A program made the position numbers and the translations under genes. Under the pieces are notes generated by a model. It did no database searches and had not been told where the DNA came from. It saw only the letters and a program-made list of their open reading frames with translations. Below, in pieces: positions 54,104 to 62,918 of a DNA stretch of 64,000 bases (position 1 is the stretch's first letter; each line of letters starts with the position of its first letter). Source of the stretch: Catenulispora sp. EB89. Lineage in GTDB: Bacteria > Actinomycetota > Actinomycetes > Streptomycetales > Catenulisporaceae. The stretch lies in NCBI RefSeq assembly GCF_041261445.1, contig NZ_JBGCCU010000004.1, positions 518,484 through 582,483 on the forward strand, in the 5' to 3' direction.

Positions 54104-54783
54104 CGCGTCGCCGCCAGAATCTCGGCCAGATGCAGGGTCCTGACACCGGACTTGACCCGTCCCAAGCCCCCGCCGATGTGCATCAGGCAGGAGTTGTCGG
54201 ACGCACACAAGGTCCGCGCACCGGTCTTGCGCACGTTGCCCATCTTGTCCTGGAGCATCGCCACCGACGTCTCAGAGTTCTTCATCGCGAACGTCCCGCC
54301 GAACCCGCAGCAGGACTCGGCCTCCGGCAGCTCGACCAGATCGATGCCCTCCACCGCGCGCAGCAGCTGCAACGGCTTGTCGCCGACACGCAACATCCGC
54401 AGGCTGTGGCAGGTCGGGTGGTAGGTGACACGGTGCGGATAGTAGGCGCCGACGTCGGTCACCTCCAGCACGTCCACCAGGAACTCCGAGAACTCGTACA
54501 CGTTCGGCGCCGTCTCGGTCTTGTGGTGGTGCCGGACGTGCCCGCCGCAGGAGCCGGAGGGTGTGACGATCGCGTCGTAGCCGCGGAAGGCGTCGTTGAA
54601 CGCCCCGACCAGCGAATCGGCCTCGCGCCGGTACCCGGTGTTGTAGTGCATCTGACCGCAGCAGGTCTGCGCCGCCGGGAACTCGACCGTGTGCCCGAGC
54701 CGCTCCAGCACGGCCGTGACCGCTTTGCCGGTATCGGGAAAGAGCGCGTCGTTGTAGCAGGTGATGAACAGGGCGACGCGCAT
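54100..54783 (-). CDS. lutA: Cysteine-rich (CCG-domain) protein LutA
   Basis: A 227-residue iron-sulphur protein with two CCG domains: AQTCCGQMHYNTGYRRE with upstream FITCYND, and AESCCGFGGTFAMKNSETSV with the preceding YHPTCHSLRMLRVGDKP. These bind a non-cubane iron-sulphur cluster in related heterodisulphide reductase subunits. It starts 1 bp after the aldo/keto reductase stop and overlaps lutB by 4 bp, so it is coupled to the sugar-acid genes upstream. This links lactate oxidation directly to the pathway that should make L-lactate. Confidence 0.94.
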   Translation of the reverse strand: MRVALFITCYNDALFPDTGKAVTAVLERLGHTVEFPAAQTCCGQMHYNTGYRREADSLVGAFNDAFRGYDAIVTPSGSCGGHVRHHHKTETAPNVYEFSEFLVDVLEVTDVGAYYPHRVTYHPTCHSLRMLRVGDKPLQLLRAVEGIDLVELPEAESCCGFGGTFAMKNSETSVAMLQDKMGNVRKTGARTLCASDNSCLMHIGGGLGRVKSGVRTLHLAEILAATR

Positions 54784-54784
54784 C

Positions 54785-55714
54785 TCAGACCTCTGCCCAC
54801 AACGCGTCGGGGATCGGCACCCGCGCCATCTCCACGCAGTCGCGCACCTCCTGCGGCGACCGCGCGCCGATCAGCACCGACCGCACGGCCGGATGGCGCA
54901 GCGGGAACTGGAGAGCGGCGGCACGCAGCGGGACGCCGTTCCGCTCGCAGATGTCCTTGAGCCGCAACGCCTCGGCCAGGATCTCCGGCGGCACCGCCGC
55001 GTAGTCGTAGGTCGAACTCGGCTTCGGGTCGACCAACAGCCCGGAGTTGAACGCGCCGCCGATGACGATGTCCACGCCGTGCGCGGCCGCCCGGTCGAGC
55101 AGTTCGGTGCCGGACCGGTCGAGCAGCGTGTAGCGGCCGGCCAGCAGCACCAGGTCGATGTCGGTCTCCAGCACGAACCGCAGCGGCACCCGCACCTGGT
55201 TCATCCCGACGCCGACCGCCCCGATCACGCCCTCGTCGCGCAGCTTCGCCAGCGCCGGGAACGCCTCGCCGATCGCCTGGTCCGCGTGGTCGTCGGGATC
55301 GTGGATCAGGACCGAGTCGAGGCGGTCCAGGCCGAGCCGTTCCAGGCTGGCCTCGATCGAGCGCCGCACCCCGTCCCCGGAGAAGTCCCACACCCGGCGG
55401 AACGCCGCCGGCACCGCGAACCCCTCATCGTCCAGGCCAACCGGATCTGCCACCGGCTCCAGGATCCGCCCCACCTTGGTCGACACGGCGAACTCCGCGC
55501 GCGGCCGGTCCCGCAGCGCCGCCCCGAGCCGCCGCTCGGACAGGCCGAGGCCGTAGTGCGGCGCGGTGTCGAAGGCGCGGATGCCGGCGTCCCACGCGGC
55601 GTCCACGGCGGCGCGCGCCTCGTCGTCGGTCACCGCGGTGAACAGGTTGCCGAGCGCCGCGGCGCCGAACGACAGCTCGGTCAGCGCGACGCCGCGGCCG
55701 ATGGTGTTTGACAT
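54785..55714 (-). CDS. Aldo/keto reductase, probable L-fucose (aldose) 1-dehydrogenase
   Basis: A 309-residue aldo/keto reductase close in pattern to D-threo-aldose 1-dehydrogenases that act on L-fucose, L-galactose and D-arabinose. The catalytic tetrad is visible: Asp in AFDTAPHYG, Tyr in the same motif, Lys in STKVGRILE, and His in VLIHDPDD. The NADP-binding end shows SVLIGARSPQEV. In this operon it would oxidise L-fucose to the lactone. It starts 4 bp after the SDR stop. A separate lactonase is not seen; spontaneous or unlinked hydrolysis would be needed. Confidence 0.88.
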   Translation of the reverse strand: MSNTIGRGVALTELSFGAAALGNLFTAVTDDEARAAVDAAWDAGIRAFDTAPHYGLGLSERRLGAALRDRPRAEFAVSTKVGRILEPVADPVGLDDEGFAVPAAFRRVWDFSGDGVRRSIEASLERLGLDRLDSVLIHDPDDHADQAIGEAFPALAKLRDEGVIGAVGVGMNQVRVPLRFVLETDIDLVLLAGRYTLLDRSGTELLDRAAAHGVDIVIGGAFNSGLLVDPKPSSTYDYAAVPPEILAEALRLKDICERNGVPLRAAALQFPLRHPAVRSVLIGARSPQEVRDCVEMARVPIPDALWAEV

Positions 55715-55718
55715 GCAG

Positions 55719-56486
55719 TCACTGTCCCACGGGACGCAAGCGCAACCCGGCCATTCCGCCGTCGACGGCGAGCGCAGTCCCGGTGACCGAGGCGGCCGTC
55801 GGCGAGGCGAGGTACGCGATCGCTGCGGCGACCTCGTCGGCCGAGACCAGCCGGCCCATTGGCTGGCGCGCCTCCAGCGCCGCGCGCTCGGCGGCCGGGT
55901 CGTCGGCGGCGTCCAGCAGGCGGCCGACCCACGGGGTGTCGGCGGTACCGGGGTTCACACAGTTGACGCGGATGCCCTCGCGGACGTGGTCCGCGGCCAT
56001 CGCCAGGGTCAGCGACAGCACCGCGCCCTTGGTCGCCGAGTAGAGCGCACGCTGCGGCAGGCCGGCGGTGGCGGCGATCGAGCAGGTGTTCACGATCGCG
56101 GCGTGCTGCGACTCGCGCAGGGCCGGCAGGGCCGCGCGCGTCACGCGGACCATGCCGACCACGTTGACGTCGTATACCTTCATCCACTGCTCGTCGGGGT
56201 TGTCCTCGACGGTGCCGGCCGCGCCGATGCCGGCGTTGTTGACCAGGACGTCCAGGCCGCCGAGCGCTTCCCGGGCCGAGGCGACGGCCGCGCGCACCGA
56301 GGCGTCGTCGGAGACGTCCGCCTTGAAGCCGTGCAGCCCCGCGCTGATCGCCGCGGCCGGGTCCAGGTCCAGCACCGCGACCGCCGCGCCGCGGTTGGCC
56401 AGCAGCCGCGCGGTGGCCGCGCCGATGCCCGAGCCGCCGCCGGTGACGACCGCCTTCAGTCCCTCGAAGTCCCGCATGTCCTGCAT
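55719..56486 (-). CDS. Short-chain dehydrogenase, probable 2-keto-3-deoxy-L-fuconate 4-dehydrogenase
   Basis: A 255-residue classical SDR. NAD-binding VTGGGSGIGAATA, NNAG (VLVNNAGIGAAG), catalytic Ser in NTCSIAATAG and YSATK are all present, with the PGTADTPWV loop. In the non-phosphorylative L-fucose pathway an SDR oxidises 2-keto-3-deoxy-L-fuconate at C4, and the next gene's hydrolase cleaves the product; the gene order here (hydrolase, dehydratase, SDR, aldose dehydrogenase) fits that. It starts 3 bp after the dehydratase stop. Alternatively it could be the sugar dehydrogenase, with the aldo/keto reductase serving another step. Confidence 0.87.
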   Translation of the reverse strand: MQDMRDFEGLKAVVTGGGSGIGAATARLLANRGAAVAVLDLDPAAAISAGLHGFKADVSDDASVRAAVASAREALGGLDVLVNNAGIGAAGTVEDNPDEQWMKVYDVNVVGMVRVTRAALPALRESQHAAIVNTCSIAATAGLPQRALYSATKGAVLSLTLAMAADHVREGIRVNCVNPGTADTPWVGRLLDAADDPAAERAALEARQPMGRLVSADEVAAAIAYLASPTAASVTGTALAVDGGMAGLRLRPVGQ

Positions 56487-56489
56487 CTC

Positions 56490-57803
56490 TCAGCCCTCTC
56501 CTCGGTCCGCGCGCCAGAACGAGCCGTCAGGGAACGAATACGTCTCCAGGGTCGCCGGGAACATCTCCGCGGAGAAGCCCGGCGCGGTCGGGGCCTGGTA
56601 GGCCCCGCCGGTGACCACGGTCGGCGTGACGAAGTGCTCGTGCAAGTGGTCGACGTATTCCACGACCCGGTCCTCGGTGGTGCCGGTCAGTGCCACGAAG
56701 TCGAACATCGACAGGTGCTGGACCAGTTCGCACAGGCCGACGCCGCCGGCGTGCGGGCACACCGGCACCCCGAACTTGGCCGCCAGCAACAGGATCGCCA
56801 GGTTCTCGTTGACCCCGCCGACCCGCGCCGCGTCGAGCTGGACGAAGTCGATGGCCTCGGCCTGCAGCAGCTGCTTGAAGACGATCCGGTTCTGGACGTG
56901 CTCCCCGGTGGCGACCTTCACCGGCGCCACCGCCGCCCGGATCGCGGCGTGCCCGAGCACGTCGTCCGGCGAGGTCGGCTCCTCGATCCAGTAGACGTCG
57001 AACTCGGCCAGGGCCTTGACCCATTCGATGGCCTCGCCGACGTTCCAGCGCTGGTTGGCGTCGATCGCCATGCGGATGTCCGGCCCCACCGCGGCCCGCG
57101 CGGCACGGCAGCGGCGCACGTCGTCGGCCAGGTCGGCGCCGACCTTCAGCTTGATCTGGCTGAAGCCGGAGGCGACGGCCTCGAGTGCCAGGCGGGTCAG
57201 CTTCTCGTCGGAGTAGCCGAGCCAGCCGGGCGAGGTGGTGTAGGCGGGATACCCCTGGGCCCGCAAGGCGGCCTCGCGGTCGGCCGCGCCGACCTTGCCG
57301 CGCCGCAGCAGCTCCAGCGCCTCCTCGGCGGTCAGCGCGTCGGCGATGTAGCGGAAGTCGACCTGCGAGACCAGCCATTCCGGGTCGCCGTCGGCCAGCA
57401 GCTTCCACAGCGGGACCCCGGCGCGCTTGGCGGCCAGGTCCCAGACAGCGTTGACGACCGCGCCGATCGCCATGTGCATGACGCCCTTCTCCGGGCCCAG
57501 CCATCGCAGCTGGCTGTCCCCGATCAGGGCCCGGTTCACGATGCCCGGGTCGGCGCAGACCTCCTCGACGTCGCGGCCGACGACGTGCTCGCGCAGCGCC
57601 TCGATCGCCGCGACCTGGACGTCGTTGCCGCGGCCTATGGTGAAGGTGAATCCGTGACCCTCCACGCCGTCGCCCGCGTCGGTGCGCAGGATCAGGTAGG
57701 CGGCGGAGTAGTCGGGGTCCGGGTTCATCGCGTCCGAACCGTCCAGCTCCCGCGAGGTGGGGAACCGGACGTCGAAGGTCTCGAACCCGACGATCCGGCT
57801 CAT
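56490..57803 (-). CDS. fucD: L-fuconate dehydratase
   Basis: Dehydrates L-fuconate to 2-keto-3-deoxy-L-fuconate. A 437-residue enolase-superfamily enzyme that follows the L-fuconate dehydratase pattern end to end: [20 protein letters not shown], the [15 protein letters not shown] loop, the KxK bases in [13 protein letters not shown], metal ligands in [19 protein letters not shown] and ATGEHVQNR, and the catalytic His in [20 protein letters not shown]. Its start overlaps the preceding hydrolase stop (ATGA). It is the gene that most firmly names the pathway. Confidence 0.93.
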   Translation of the reverse strand: MSRIVGFETFDVRFPTSRELDGSDAMNPDPDYSAAYLILRTDAGDGVEGHGFTFTIGRGNDVQVAAIEALREHVVGRDVEEVCADPGIVNRALIGDSQLRWLGPEKGVMHMAIGAVVNAVWDLAAKRAGVPLWKLLADGDPEWLVSQVDFRYIADALTAEEALELLRRGKVGAADREAALRAQGYPAYTTSPGWLGYSDEKLTRLALEAVASGFSQIKLKVGADLADDVRRCRAARAAVGPDIRMAIDANQRWNVGEAIEWVKALAEFDVYWIEEPTSPDDVLGHAAIRAAVAPVKVATGEHVQNRIVFKQLLQAEAIDFVQLDAARVGGVNENLAILLLAAKFGVPVCPHAGGVGLCELVQHLSMFDFVALTGTTEDRVVEYVDHLHEHFVTPTVVTGGAYQAPTAPGFSAEMFPATLETYSFPDGSFWRADRGEG

Positions 57804-58660
57804 GCCCCGACCAGATTCGAGCGCTGCGATCCCAGCCCGTCGATCTCCAGCTCGACCACGTCGCCCGCGCGCAGGTAGGGGTGGTCGGCCATGCCGAGCG
57901 CCACGCCGGCGGGGGTCCCGGTGTTGATGACGTCCCCGGGCTCCAGCACCATGTGCTGCGAGAGGTAGTGGATCACCTCGGCCACCCCGAAGATCATGTT
58001 CTCGGTGTTGCCGTCCTGCCGCTGCTCGCCGTTGACCGTGAGCCGCAGGCCCAGCTTCTGGAAGTCGCCGACCTCGTCGGCGGTGACCAGGTGGGGCCCG
58101 AGCGGGTTGAAGGTCTCACAGGACTTGCCCAGGTCCCACTGCCCCGAGCGCTCCAGCTGGAACTCGCGCTCGGAGACGTCGTTGCTGACCGCGAAGCCGC
58201 CGATGACGCCGAGCGCGTCCTCGTGCGACTCCAGGTAGCGGGCCCGCGCACCGATGACGACGGCGAGCTCCACCTCCCAGTCGGTCTTCACCGAGCCGCG
58301 CGGGATGAGGATGTCGTCGTTCGGACCGACGACCGTATAAGGGTCCTTCATGAAGACGACAGGCCGCGGCGGGATCGCCGCGCCGGTCTCCTCGGCGTGG
58401 TCGCGATAGTTCAGCCCGATGCACACCACCTTGCCGGGGCGCGCGACGGCCGCGCCGACGCGCAGCCCGGCGACCTCGTCGGCCGGGATCTCGGGCAGGG
58501 TGCCGGCCTCGGCCGCGGCACGGACCGCGTCCGCGCCCTGGTCCACCCAGAACGCGCGGTCCAGGTCGCCGATGACACCGGTCAGATCGAAGTGGCGGCC
58601 GTCGGCGGCGAGCAGCACGGGGCGCTCGCGGCCGGGCTCGCCCAGGCGGAGGAGTCTCAC
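57800..58660 (-). CDS. Fumarylacetoacetate hydrolase family, probable 2,4-diketo-3-deoxy-L-fuconate hydrolase
   Basis: A 286-residue FAH-superfamily hydrolase. The metal-binding core is visible: [15 protein letters not shown], the acidic [13 protein letters not shown], and the [20 protein letters not shown] motif with the [11 protein letters not shown] loop, then [13 protein letters not shown]. It heads the seven-gene unit. In the L-fucose pathway the C-C hydrolase splits 2,4-diketo-3-deoxy-L-fuconate into pyruvate and L-lactate, exactly the substrate for the lut genes at the operon end. The ATG at 58660 lies 266 bp from the divergent transporter gene. Confidence 0.9.
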   Translation of the reverse strand: MRLLRLGEPGRERPVLLAADGRHFDLTGVIGDLDRAFWVDQGADAVRAAAEAGTLPEIPADEVAGLRVGAAVARPGKVVCIGLNYRDHAEETGAAIPPRPVVFMKDPYTVVGPNDDILIPRGSVKTDWEVELAVVIGARARYLESHEDALGVIGGFAVSNDVSEREFQLERSGQWDLGKSCETFNPLGPHLVTADEVGDFQKLGLRLTVNGEQRQDGNTENMIFGVAEVIHYLSQHMVLEPGDVINTGTPAGVALGMADHPYLRAGDVVELEIDGLGSQRSNLVGA

Positions 58661-58679
58661 GCTCCGGGACTCTAGGCAA

Positions 58680-58829
58680 ACATCGGATCTATCGTCAAGG
58701 GATTCAAGATCCTTCTCACACCCCGGACCGAGGTCGGCCTGGCGATTCCCGGAGTGGATCTAGTAAATCCCCGTAACGATTATGTTCCGCAGTCTTTACA
58801 GCCCCTGCTACCAGGGCTATACATCGGAT
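58680..58829. promoter_or_regulatory. Divergent promoter with direct repeats of ACATCGGAT
   Basis: The 266-bp gap between the catabolic operon and the ABC importer holds ACATCGGAT at 58680-58688 and again at 58821-58829, one near each flank. They are candidate operator half-sites for an unlinked sugar regulator. A repeated 9-mer in this length can arise by chance. Confidence 0.25.
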
Positions 58830-58926
58830 GACTGAAACGGCACGTGACACAGACCACAGGCACATGACACAGACCACACGCGTTTCCCCGCACTTGTCCC
58901 ACACACCTTCACCAGCGAGGACGGTC

Positions 58927-59970
58927 ATGAGGCTGCACCGTACGTCGAGAACAGTTCTGGCCCTCACGGCCGTCGCGGCGCTCGGACTGAGCGCCGCCGC
59001 CTGCGGGCGCGGCGGCTCGAAGTCCGCCTCCGGCGGCGGCAAGAAGATAGGCATCGACTTCCCGAGGTCGGACTCCGACTTCTGGAACAGCTACGCGAAG
59101 TACGTCAACAGCGACGTCAGCTCCGGCAAGATCAACGCGCTGCCCCCGACGAACTCCAACAACCAGACCGACGTCCTGGTCTCCAACGTCACCACCCTCA
59201 CCGGCCAGGGCGCGAAGGTCATCCTGATGGCCCCGCAGGACACCGGCGCGATCGCCAGCACCCTGGAGGACCTGGCGAGCAAGCACATCCCGGTGGTCAG
59301 CGTGGACACCCGCCCGGACAAGGGGCAGGTCTACATGGTCGTACGCGCCGACAACAAGGCGTACGGCACCAAGGCCTGCCAGTTCCTCGGCGACAAGCTC
59401 AAGGGCACCGGGACGGTCGTGGAGTTCGAGGGCGACCTCACCTCGATCAACGGCCGCGACCGCTCGCAGGCCTTCGGCGACTGCATGAAGCAGAACTACC
59501 CGAACATCAAGGTCGAGGCCGAGCCGACGAACTGGGCCGGCGACGTAGCGGCCTCCAAGCTCCAGGACGCCCTGAACGCGGGCACCGTCAACGGCATCTA
59601 CATGCAGGCCGGCGGCGTGTTCCTGGCCCCGACCCTGTCCCTGCTCAAGCAGAAGAACCTGCTGGTGCCGCCGACCGACCCCAAGCACATCTTCATCATC
59701 TCCAACGACGGCATCCCGGCGGAGTTCCAGGCCATCAAGGCCGGGCAGATCGACGCCACCATCTCCCAGCCGGCGGACCTGTACGCCAAGTACGGGCTCT
59801 TCTACGCGCAGGCCGCAGCCGAGGGCAAGACCTTCTCCCCCGGCCCGACCGACCACAACTCGACGATAATCCAGCTGCCCAACGGCCTGGAGGACCAGCT
59901 GCCCGCACCGCTGGTGACCTCGGCGAACGTGGACGACCCCACGCTGTGGGGCAACCAGGTTGGCAAATGA
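58927..59970 (+). CDS. Sugar ABC transporter substrate-binding lipoprotein
   Basis: A 347-residue periplasmic-binding-protein fold of the ribose/LacI type. Residues 1-26 are a lipoprotein signal with LSAAAC, placing the lipid on Cys26. Core motifs include KVILMAPQDTGAIASTLEDL, VVSVDTRPDKGQVYMVVRAD and the hinge region NGRDRSQAFGDCMKQNYP. GAGGAC precedes the ATG at 58927. It is divergent from the L-fuconate operon, so it likely binds L-fucose or a related sugar. A short hairpin lies 4 bp after its stop. Confidence 0.92.
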   Translation: MRLHRTSRTVLALTAVAALGLSAAACGRGGSKSASGGGKKIGIDFPRSDSDFWNSYAKYVNSDVSSGKINALPPTNSNNQTDVLVSNVTTLTGQGAKVILMAPQDTGAIASTLEDLASKHIPVVSVDTRPDKGQVYMVVRADNKAYGTKACQFLGDKLKGTGTVVEFEGDLTSINGRDRSQAFGDCMKQNYPNIKVEAEPTNWAGDVAASKLQDALNAGTVNGIYMQAGGVFLAPTLSLLKQKNLLVPPTDPKHIFIISNDGIPAEFQAIKAGQIDATISQPADLYAKYGLFYAQAAAEGKTFSPGPTDHNSTIIQLPNGLEDQLPAPLVTSANVDDPTLWGNQVGK

Positions 59971-59974
59971 CTGC

Positions 59975-59996
59975 TCCCCCATTCGAAGTAGGGGGA
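59975..59996 (+). other. Stem-loop after the binding-protein gene (or TnpB element end)
   Basis: TCCCCC (59975-59980) pairs with GGGGGA (59991-59996) around ATTCGAAGTA. It could stabilise the abundant binding-protein transcript, act as a weak terminator, or be the subterminal hairpin of the TnpB element's right end. Confidence 0.5.
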
Positions 59997-60016
59997 TCCA
60001 TGGCTCACGCCGCCTG

Positions 60017-61246
60017 CTAGCCCTGCGGACCGGCAGGTCTTATGCGATCAGCACCATCCGGGTTCAGACCCGCCCGGAGCAACATCACGCGAGCGGAGTT
60101 CTTGTCCCTTTCGGACAAGGCTCCGCACGCGACGCAGTTATAGGTTCGTTCAGAAAGAGGAAGTGCGTGCTTGGCTCTCGCTCCGCACTGCGCACAGTCC
60201 ATGGTGGTGTGCGCGGGATATACCAGGCGAACGTCTCGGCCGTGCTTCCGGCCCATCTCCAGCAGCGCCGTCTTCGCGGCGCCGATCGCCGCGTCGGCGG
60301 CCGCACGCGCCATCGTGCCCTGCGACAGGAATTTGGGTCGGAAGTCCTCCACCGCGATCACGTCGAAGTCCGTCACGACACGCTTCGCCCACTTGCGGGC
60401 GGTGTCTTGTCGCTGCCTGGCGACCTTCGCATACGCCTTCGCACGAAGCCGTTTCGCCTGCCGGTAGCCCTTCGAGGTCGGCTTCCCCTTTCCCGTCCGG
60501 CGGCGAGCCATCATCCGGTCGTACCGTGTCAGGCTCTCCTTGGCGCGCTTTCCGTATCCGGCAGACGGAAGGTCATGCACGTCACTGGTGGTGGTCGCGA
60601 TCTGCCGGACTCCCCAGTCGATCCCGATCGCCTCGCCGGTGGCAGGCAGCGATTCGATCCGAGCCTCGACCACGAACGAGGCGTACCAATGGCCGAGACT
60701 GTCACGGTAGACCCGGACGGAACTCGGGGCGGATGGCAGATCACGCGACCAGACGACGGTCACAACCGTCCCACCCGCGAGGTGCAACCGCCCGTCTTTG
60801 ATACGGAAGCCGCGCAGCGTGTAGTTCAGCGTCGGATCCGCCGAGTCCTTCTTCTTGAACTTCGGCATACCGGCGCGCCTCTTGACCGGTACACGATTCC
60901 TGATGTCCTTCAGCGCTTTGGCCCGGGACCTGCCGAAGTCGCGGACGATCTGCTGCTGGGGAACAGACCCGCCCGCACTCAACCACTCACGCTCACGACG
61001 CCAAACCGTGAGCATCTTGTCGAGTGCGGCCGGTCCGCATTCCTGTCCGGCCTGGTGGGCAGCCTGAGAGGCGGCGACGCATTGGTTCCACACCCATCGG
61101 CAGCGATCCCATTCCGCGAGCAGCGCTGCCTGTGCAGACGACGACGCGCGCAGGCGATAGGAGTACCGGGCGATCCCGAGTCGCTCCTCATCCGGCCCTT
61201 GCGTCACGGCGATCACTCTAAGAGAAGGCTCTGACAAGAATGTCAC
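60017..61246 (-). CDS. tnpB: TnpB, IS605-family RNA-guided nuclease
   Basis: Up to 409 residues, full length for TnpB. The N-terminal REC/wedge region contains RCRWVWNQCVAASQAAHQAG. The RuvC-type active site is complete: Asp210 in AIGIDWGV, Glu300 in VIAVEDF, and Asp381 in SERDKNSA. The zinc ribbon has Cys351, 354, 371 and 374. The C-terminal tail is basic. It should use an omega-RNA from the element's right end, which overlaps the tnpB 3' end, to cut DNA. The start is uncertain between the GTG codons at 61246, 61216 and 61207. It is transcribed against the ABC operon that surrounds it. Confidence 0.93.
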   Translation of the reverse strand: MTFLSEPSLRVIAVTQGPDEERLGIARYSYRLRASSSAQAALLAEWDRCRWVWNQCVAASQAAHQAGQECGPAALDKMLTVWRREREWLSAGGSVPQQQIVRDFGRSRAKALKDIRNRVPVKRRAGMPKFKKKDSADPTLNYTLRGFRIKDGRLHLAGGTVVTVVWSRDLPSAPSSVRVYRDSLGHWYASFVVEARIESLPATGEAIGIDWGVRQIATTTSDVHDLPSAGYGKRAKESLTRYDRMMARRRTGKGKPTSKGYRQAKRLRAKAYAKVARQRQDTARKWAKRVVTDFDVIAVEDFRPKFLSQGTMARAAADAAIGAAKTALLEMGRKHGRDVRLVYPAHTTMDCAQCGARAKHALPLSERTYNCVACGALSERDKNSARVMLLRAGLNPDGADRIRPAGPQG

Positions 61247-61307
61247 GCGCTAACCGCTTCACCCGAAGAAAGCCGTTCTTGCACAGCTATGGCACGGTGA
61301 TCCGGCG

Positions 61308-62918
61308 ATGACGACGCACGACCAAAGGGCGGCCGGGACCACCGGCCGCCCCGTCGCCACGGCGATCGCCGTGTCCAAGAGCTTCGGCGCCACCCGCGCC
61401 CTGATCGACGTCGGCATCGACGTCGCCCCCGGCGAGGCGCACGCGCTGGTCGGGCGCAACGGCGCCGGCAAGTCCACGCTGGTGTCGCTGCTGACCGGGC
61501 TGGCCCGGCCGGACAGCGGCCGCGTCCTGTTCGACGGCGAGGCCGCGCCGGCGGTGTCCGACCGCGCCGCCTGGCAGGCGCGGGTGGCGTGCGTGTATCA
61601 GAAGTCGACGATCATCCCGACGCTGTCGGTGGCCGAGAACCTGTTCCTGAACCGGCAGGCCGACGGACTGCACCGGATCAGCTGGAAGGCGCTGCGTTCC
61701 CGCGCGGCGGATCTGCTGGCCGAGTACGAGATCGACGTGGACCCGAGCGCGGCCGCCGCGACCCTGGCCGTGGACCAGCGGCAGGTGCTGGAGATCGCCC
61801 GCGCGCTGTCGTTCGGGGCGAGGTTCATCATCCTGGACGAGCCCACCGCGCAGCTGGACGGCGCGAAGATCGCCGGGCTGTTCGACCGGCTGCGGCGGCT
61901 GCAGGAATCCGGCGTGGCGTTCCTGTTCATCTCGCATCACCTGGCCGAGGTGTACGAGGTCTGCCAGACCGTCACGGTCTACCGCGACGCCCGGCACATC
62001 CTCACCGCGCCGGTCGCAGGCCTGGACAAGGACGCCCTGATCGAGGCCATGACCGGCGAGGACCGCTCGGAACGAGCCCAGTTCGCGGTCGACACCTACT
62101 CCCCGCCGGCCGACACCGTTCCGGCCCTGGAAATCAGCGACCTGACGCTGCCCGGCGCCTACTCCGACTTCTCGGTCTCGGTGGGCCGGGGCGAGATCGT
62201 CGGCCTGGCCGGCGCCGGCGGCTCGGGCGTGGTCGCGCTCGGCGAGACGGTCGCCGGGCTGCACCGGCCCAGCGCCGGGACCGTGGCGGTCGCCGGGAGA
62301 CGCGTGCGGACCGGGAGCGTGCCGGACGCGCTGCACGCCGGGCTCGGCTTCGTGCCCGAGGACCGGCACGCGCAGGGCGTGGTCCCGATGCGGCCGATCG
62401 CCGAGAACATCACGCTCACCGCGATGGACCGGCTGGGCCGCCACGGCTTCTTCACCGGCGACTCGCTGCGGCGCGCCGGCAGCGCCCTGATGACCCGGCT
62501 GGACGTCAAGGCAGAGGGGCCGGACCAGCCGGTCGGTGCGCTGTCCGGCGGCAACCAGCAGAAGGTGGTGATGGGCCGCGCGCTGGCGAACTCCCCGAAG
62601 GCGCTGGTGCTGATCCGGCCGACCGCCGGGGTGGACGTGAAGTCGAAGGAGTCGCTGCTCGGCACGGTGCGCCAGGCCGCCGACGAGGGCTGCGGCGCGC
62701 TGCTGGTCTCCGACGAGCTCGACGACCTGCGGATCGCCCACCGGGTGGTGGTGATGTTCAAGGGGGCGGTCGTCGGGGAGTTCCCGAGCGGCTGGAGCGA
62801 CGCCGAACTCATCGCCGCCGTGGAAGGACTCAGCGACGCGGAAGGGCTCGGCGATCCCGCGCCGAACCCCTCCCCCGATCCCCAGACCCCCGCGAACGAA
62901 AGGCCCGGCCATGAGTGA
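61308..62918 (+). CDS. Sugar ABC transporter ATP-binding protein (RbsA/MglA-like, two NBDs)
   Basis: A 536-residue tandem ATPase energising sugar import. The first nucleotide-binding domain has an intact Walker A (GRNGAGKST) and Walker B (FIILDEPTAQLD), but a weak signature (LAVDQRQVLEIARAL). The second lacks a P-loop lysine (GAGGSGVVALG), has a good signature (LSGGNQQKVVMGRAL), and a changed Walker B (LVLIRPTAGVDV). The two composite sites are therefore unequal. The start ATG at 61308 follows the TnpB gene; its stop overlaps the permease start by 8 bp. Confidence 0.92.
   Translation: MTTHDQRAAGTTGRPVATAIAVSKSFGATRALIDVGIDVAPGEAHALVGRNGAGKSTLVSLLTGLARPDSGRVLFDGEAAPAVSDRAAWQARVACVYQKSTIIPTLSVAENLFLNRQADGLHRISWKALRSRAADLLAEYEIDVDPSAAAATLAVDQRQVLEIARALSFGARFIILDEPTAQLDGAKIAGLFDRLRRLQESGVAFLFISHHLAEVYEVCQTVTVYRDARHILTAPVAGLDKDALIEAMTGEDRSERAQFAVDTYSPPADTVPALEISDLTLPGAYSDFSVSVGRGEIVGLAGAGGSGVVALGETVAGLHRPSAGTVAVAGRRVRTGSVPDALHAGLGFVPEDRHAQGVVPMRPIAENITLTAMDRLGRHGFFTGDSLRRAGSALMTRLDVKAEGPDQPVGALSGGNQQKVVMGRALANSPKALVLIRPTAGVDVKSKESLLGTVRQAADEGCGALLVSDELDDLRIAHRVVVMFKGAVVGEFPSGWSDAELIAAVEGLSDAEGLGDPAPNPSPDPQTPANERPGHE

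Larger units (their letters stand above)
59971..61307 (-). mobile_element. IS605-family element carrying tnpB only (approximate limits)
   Basis: The 1.3 kb between the binding-protein stop and the ATPase start is filled by one antisense TnpB gene and short flanks. No TnpA transposase is adjacent, so this is an IS1341-like solo TnpB element that would need TnpA in trans. I cannot fix the ends: candidate right-end structure is the hairpin at 59975-59996. The insertion splits the three-gene ABC importer. Confidence 0.7.
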
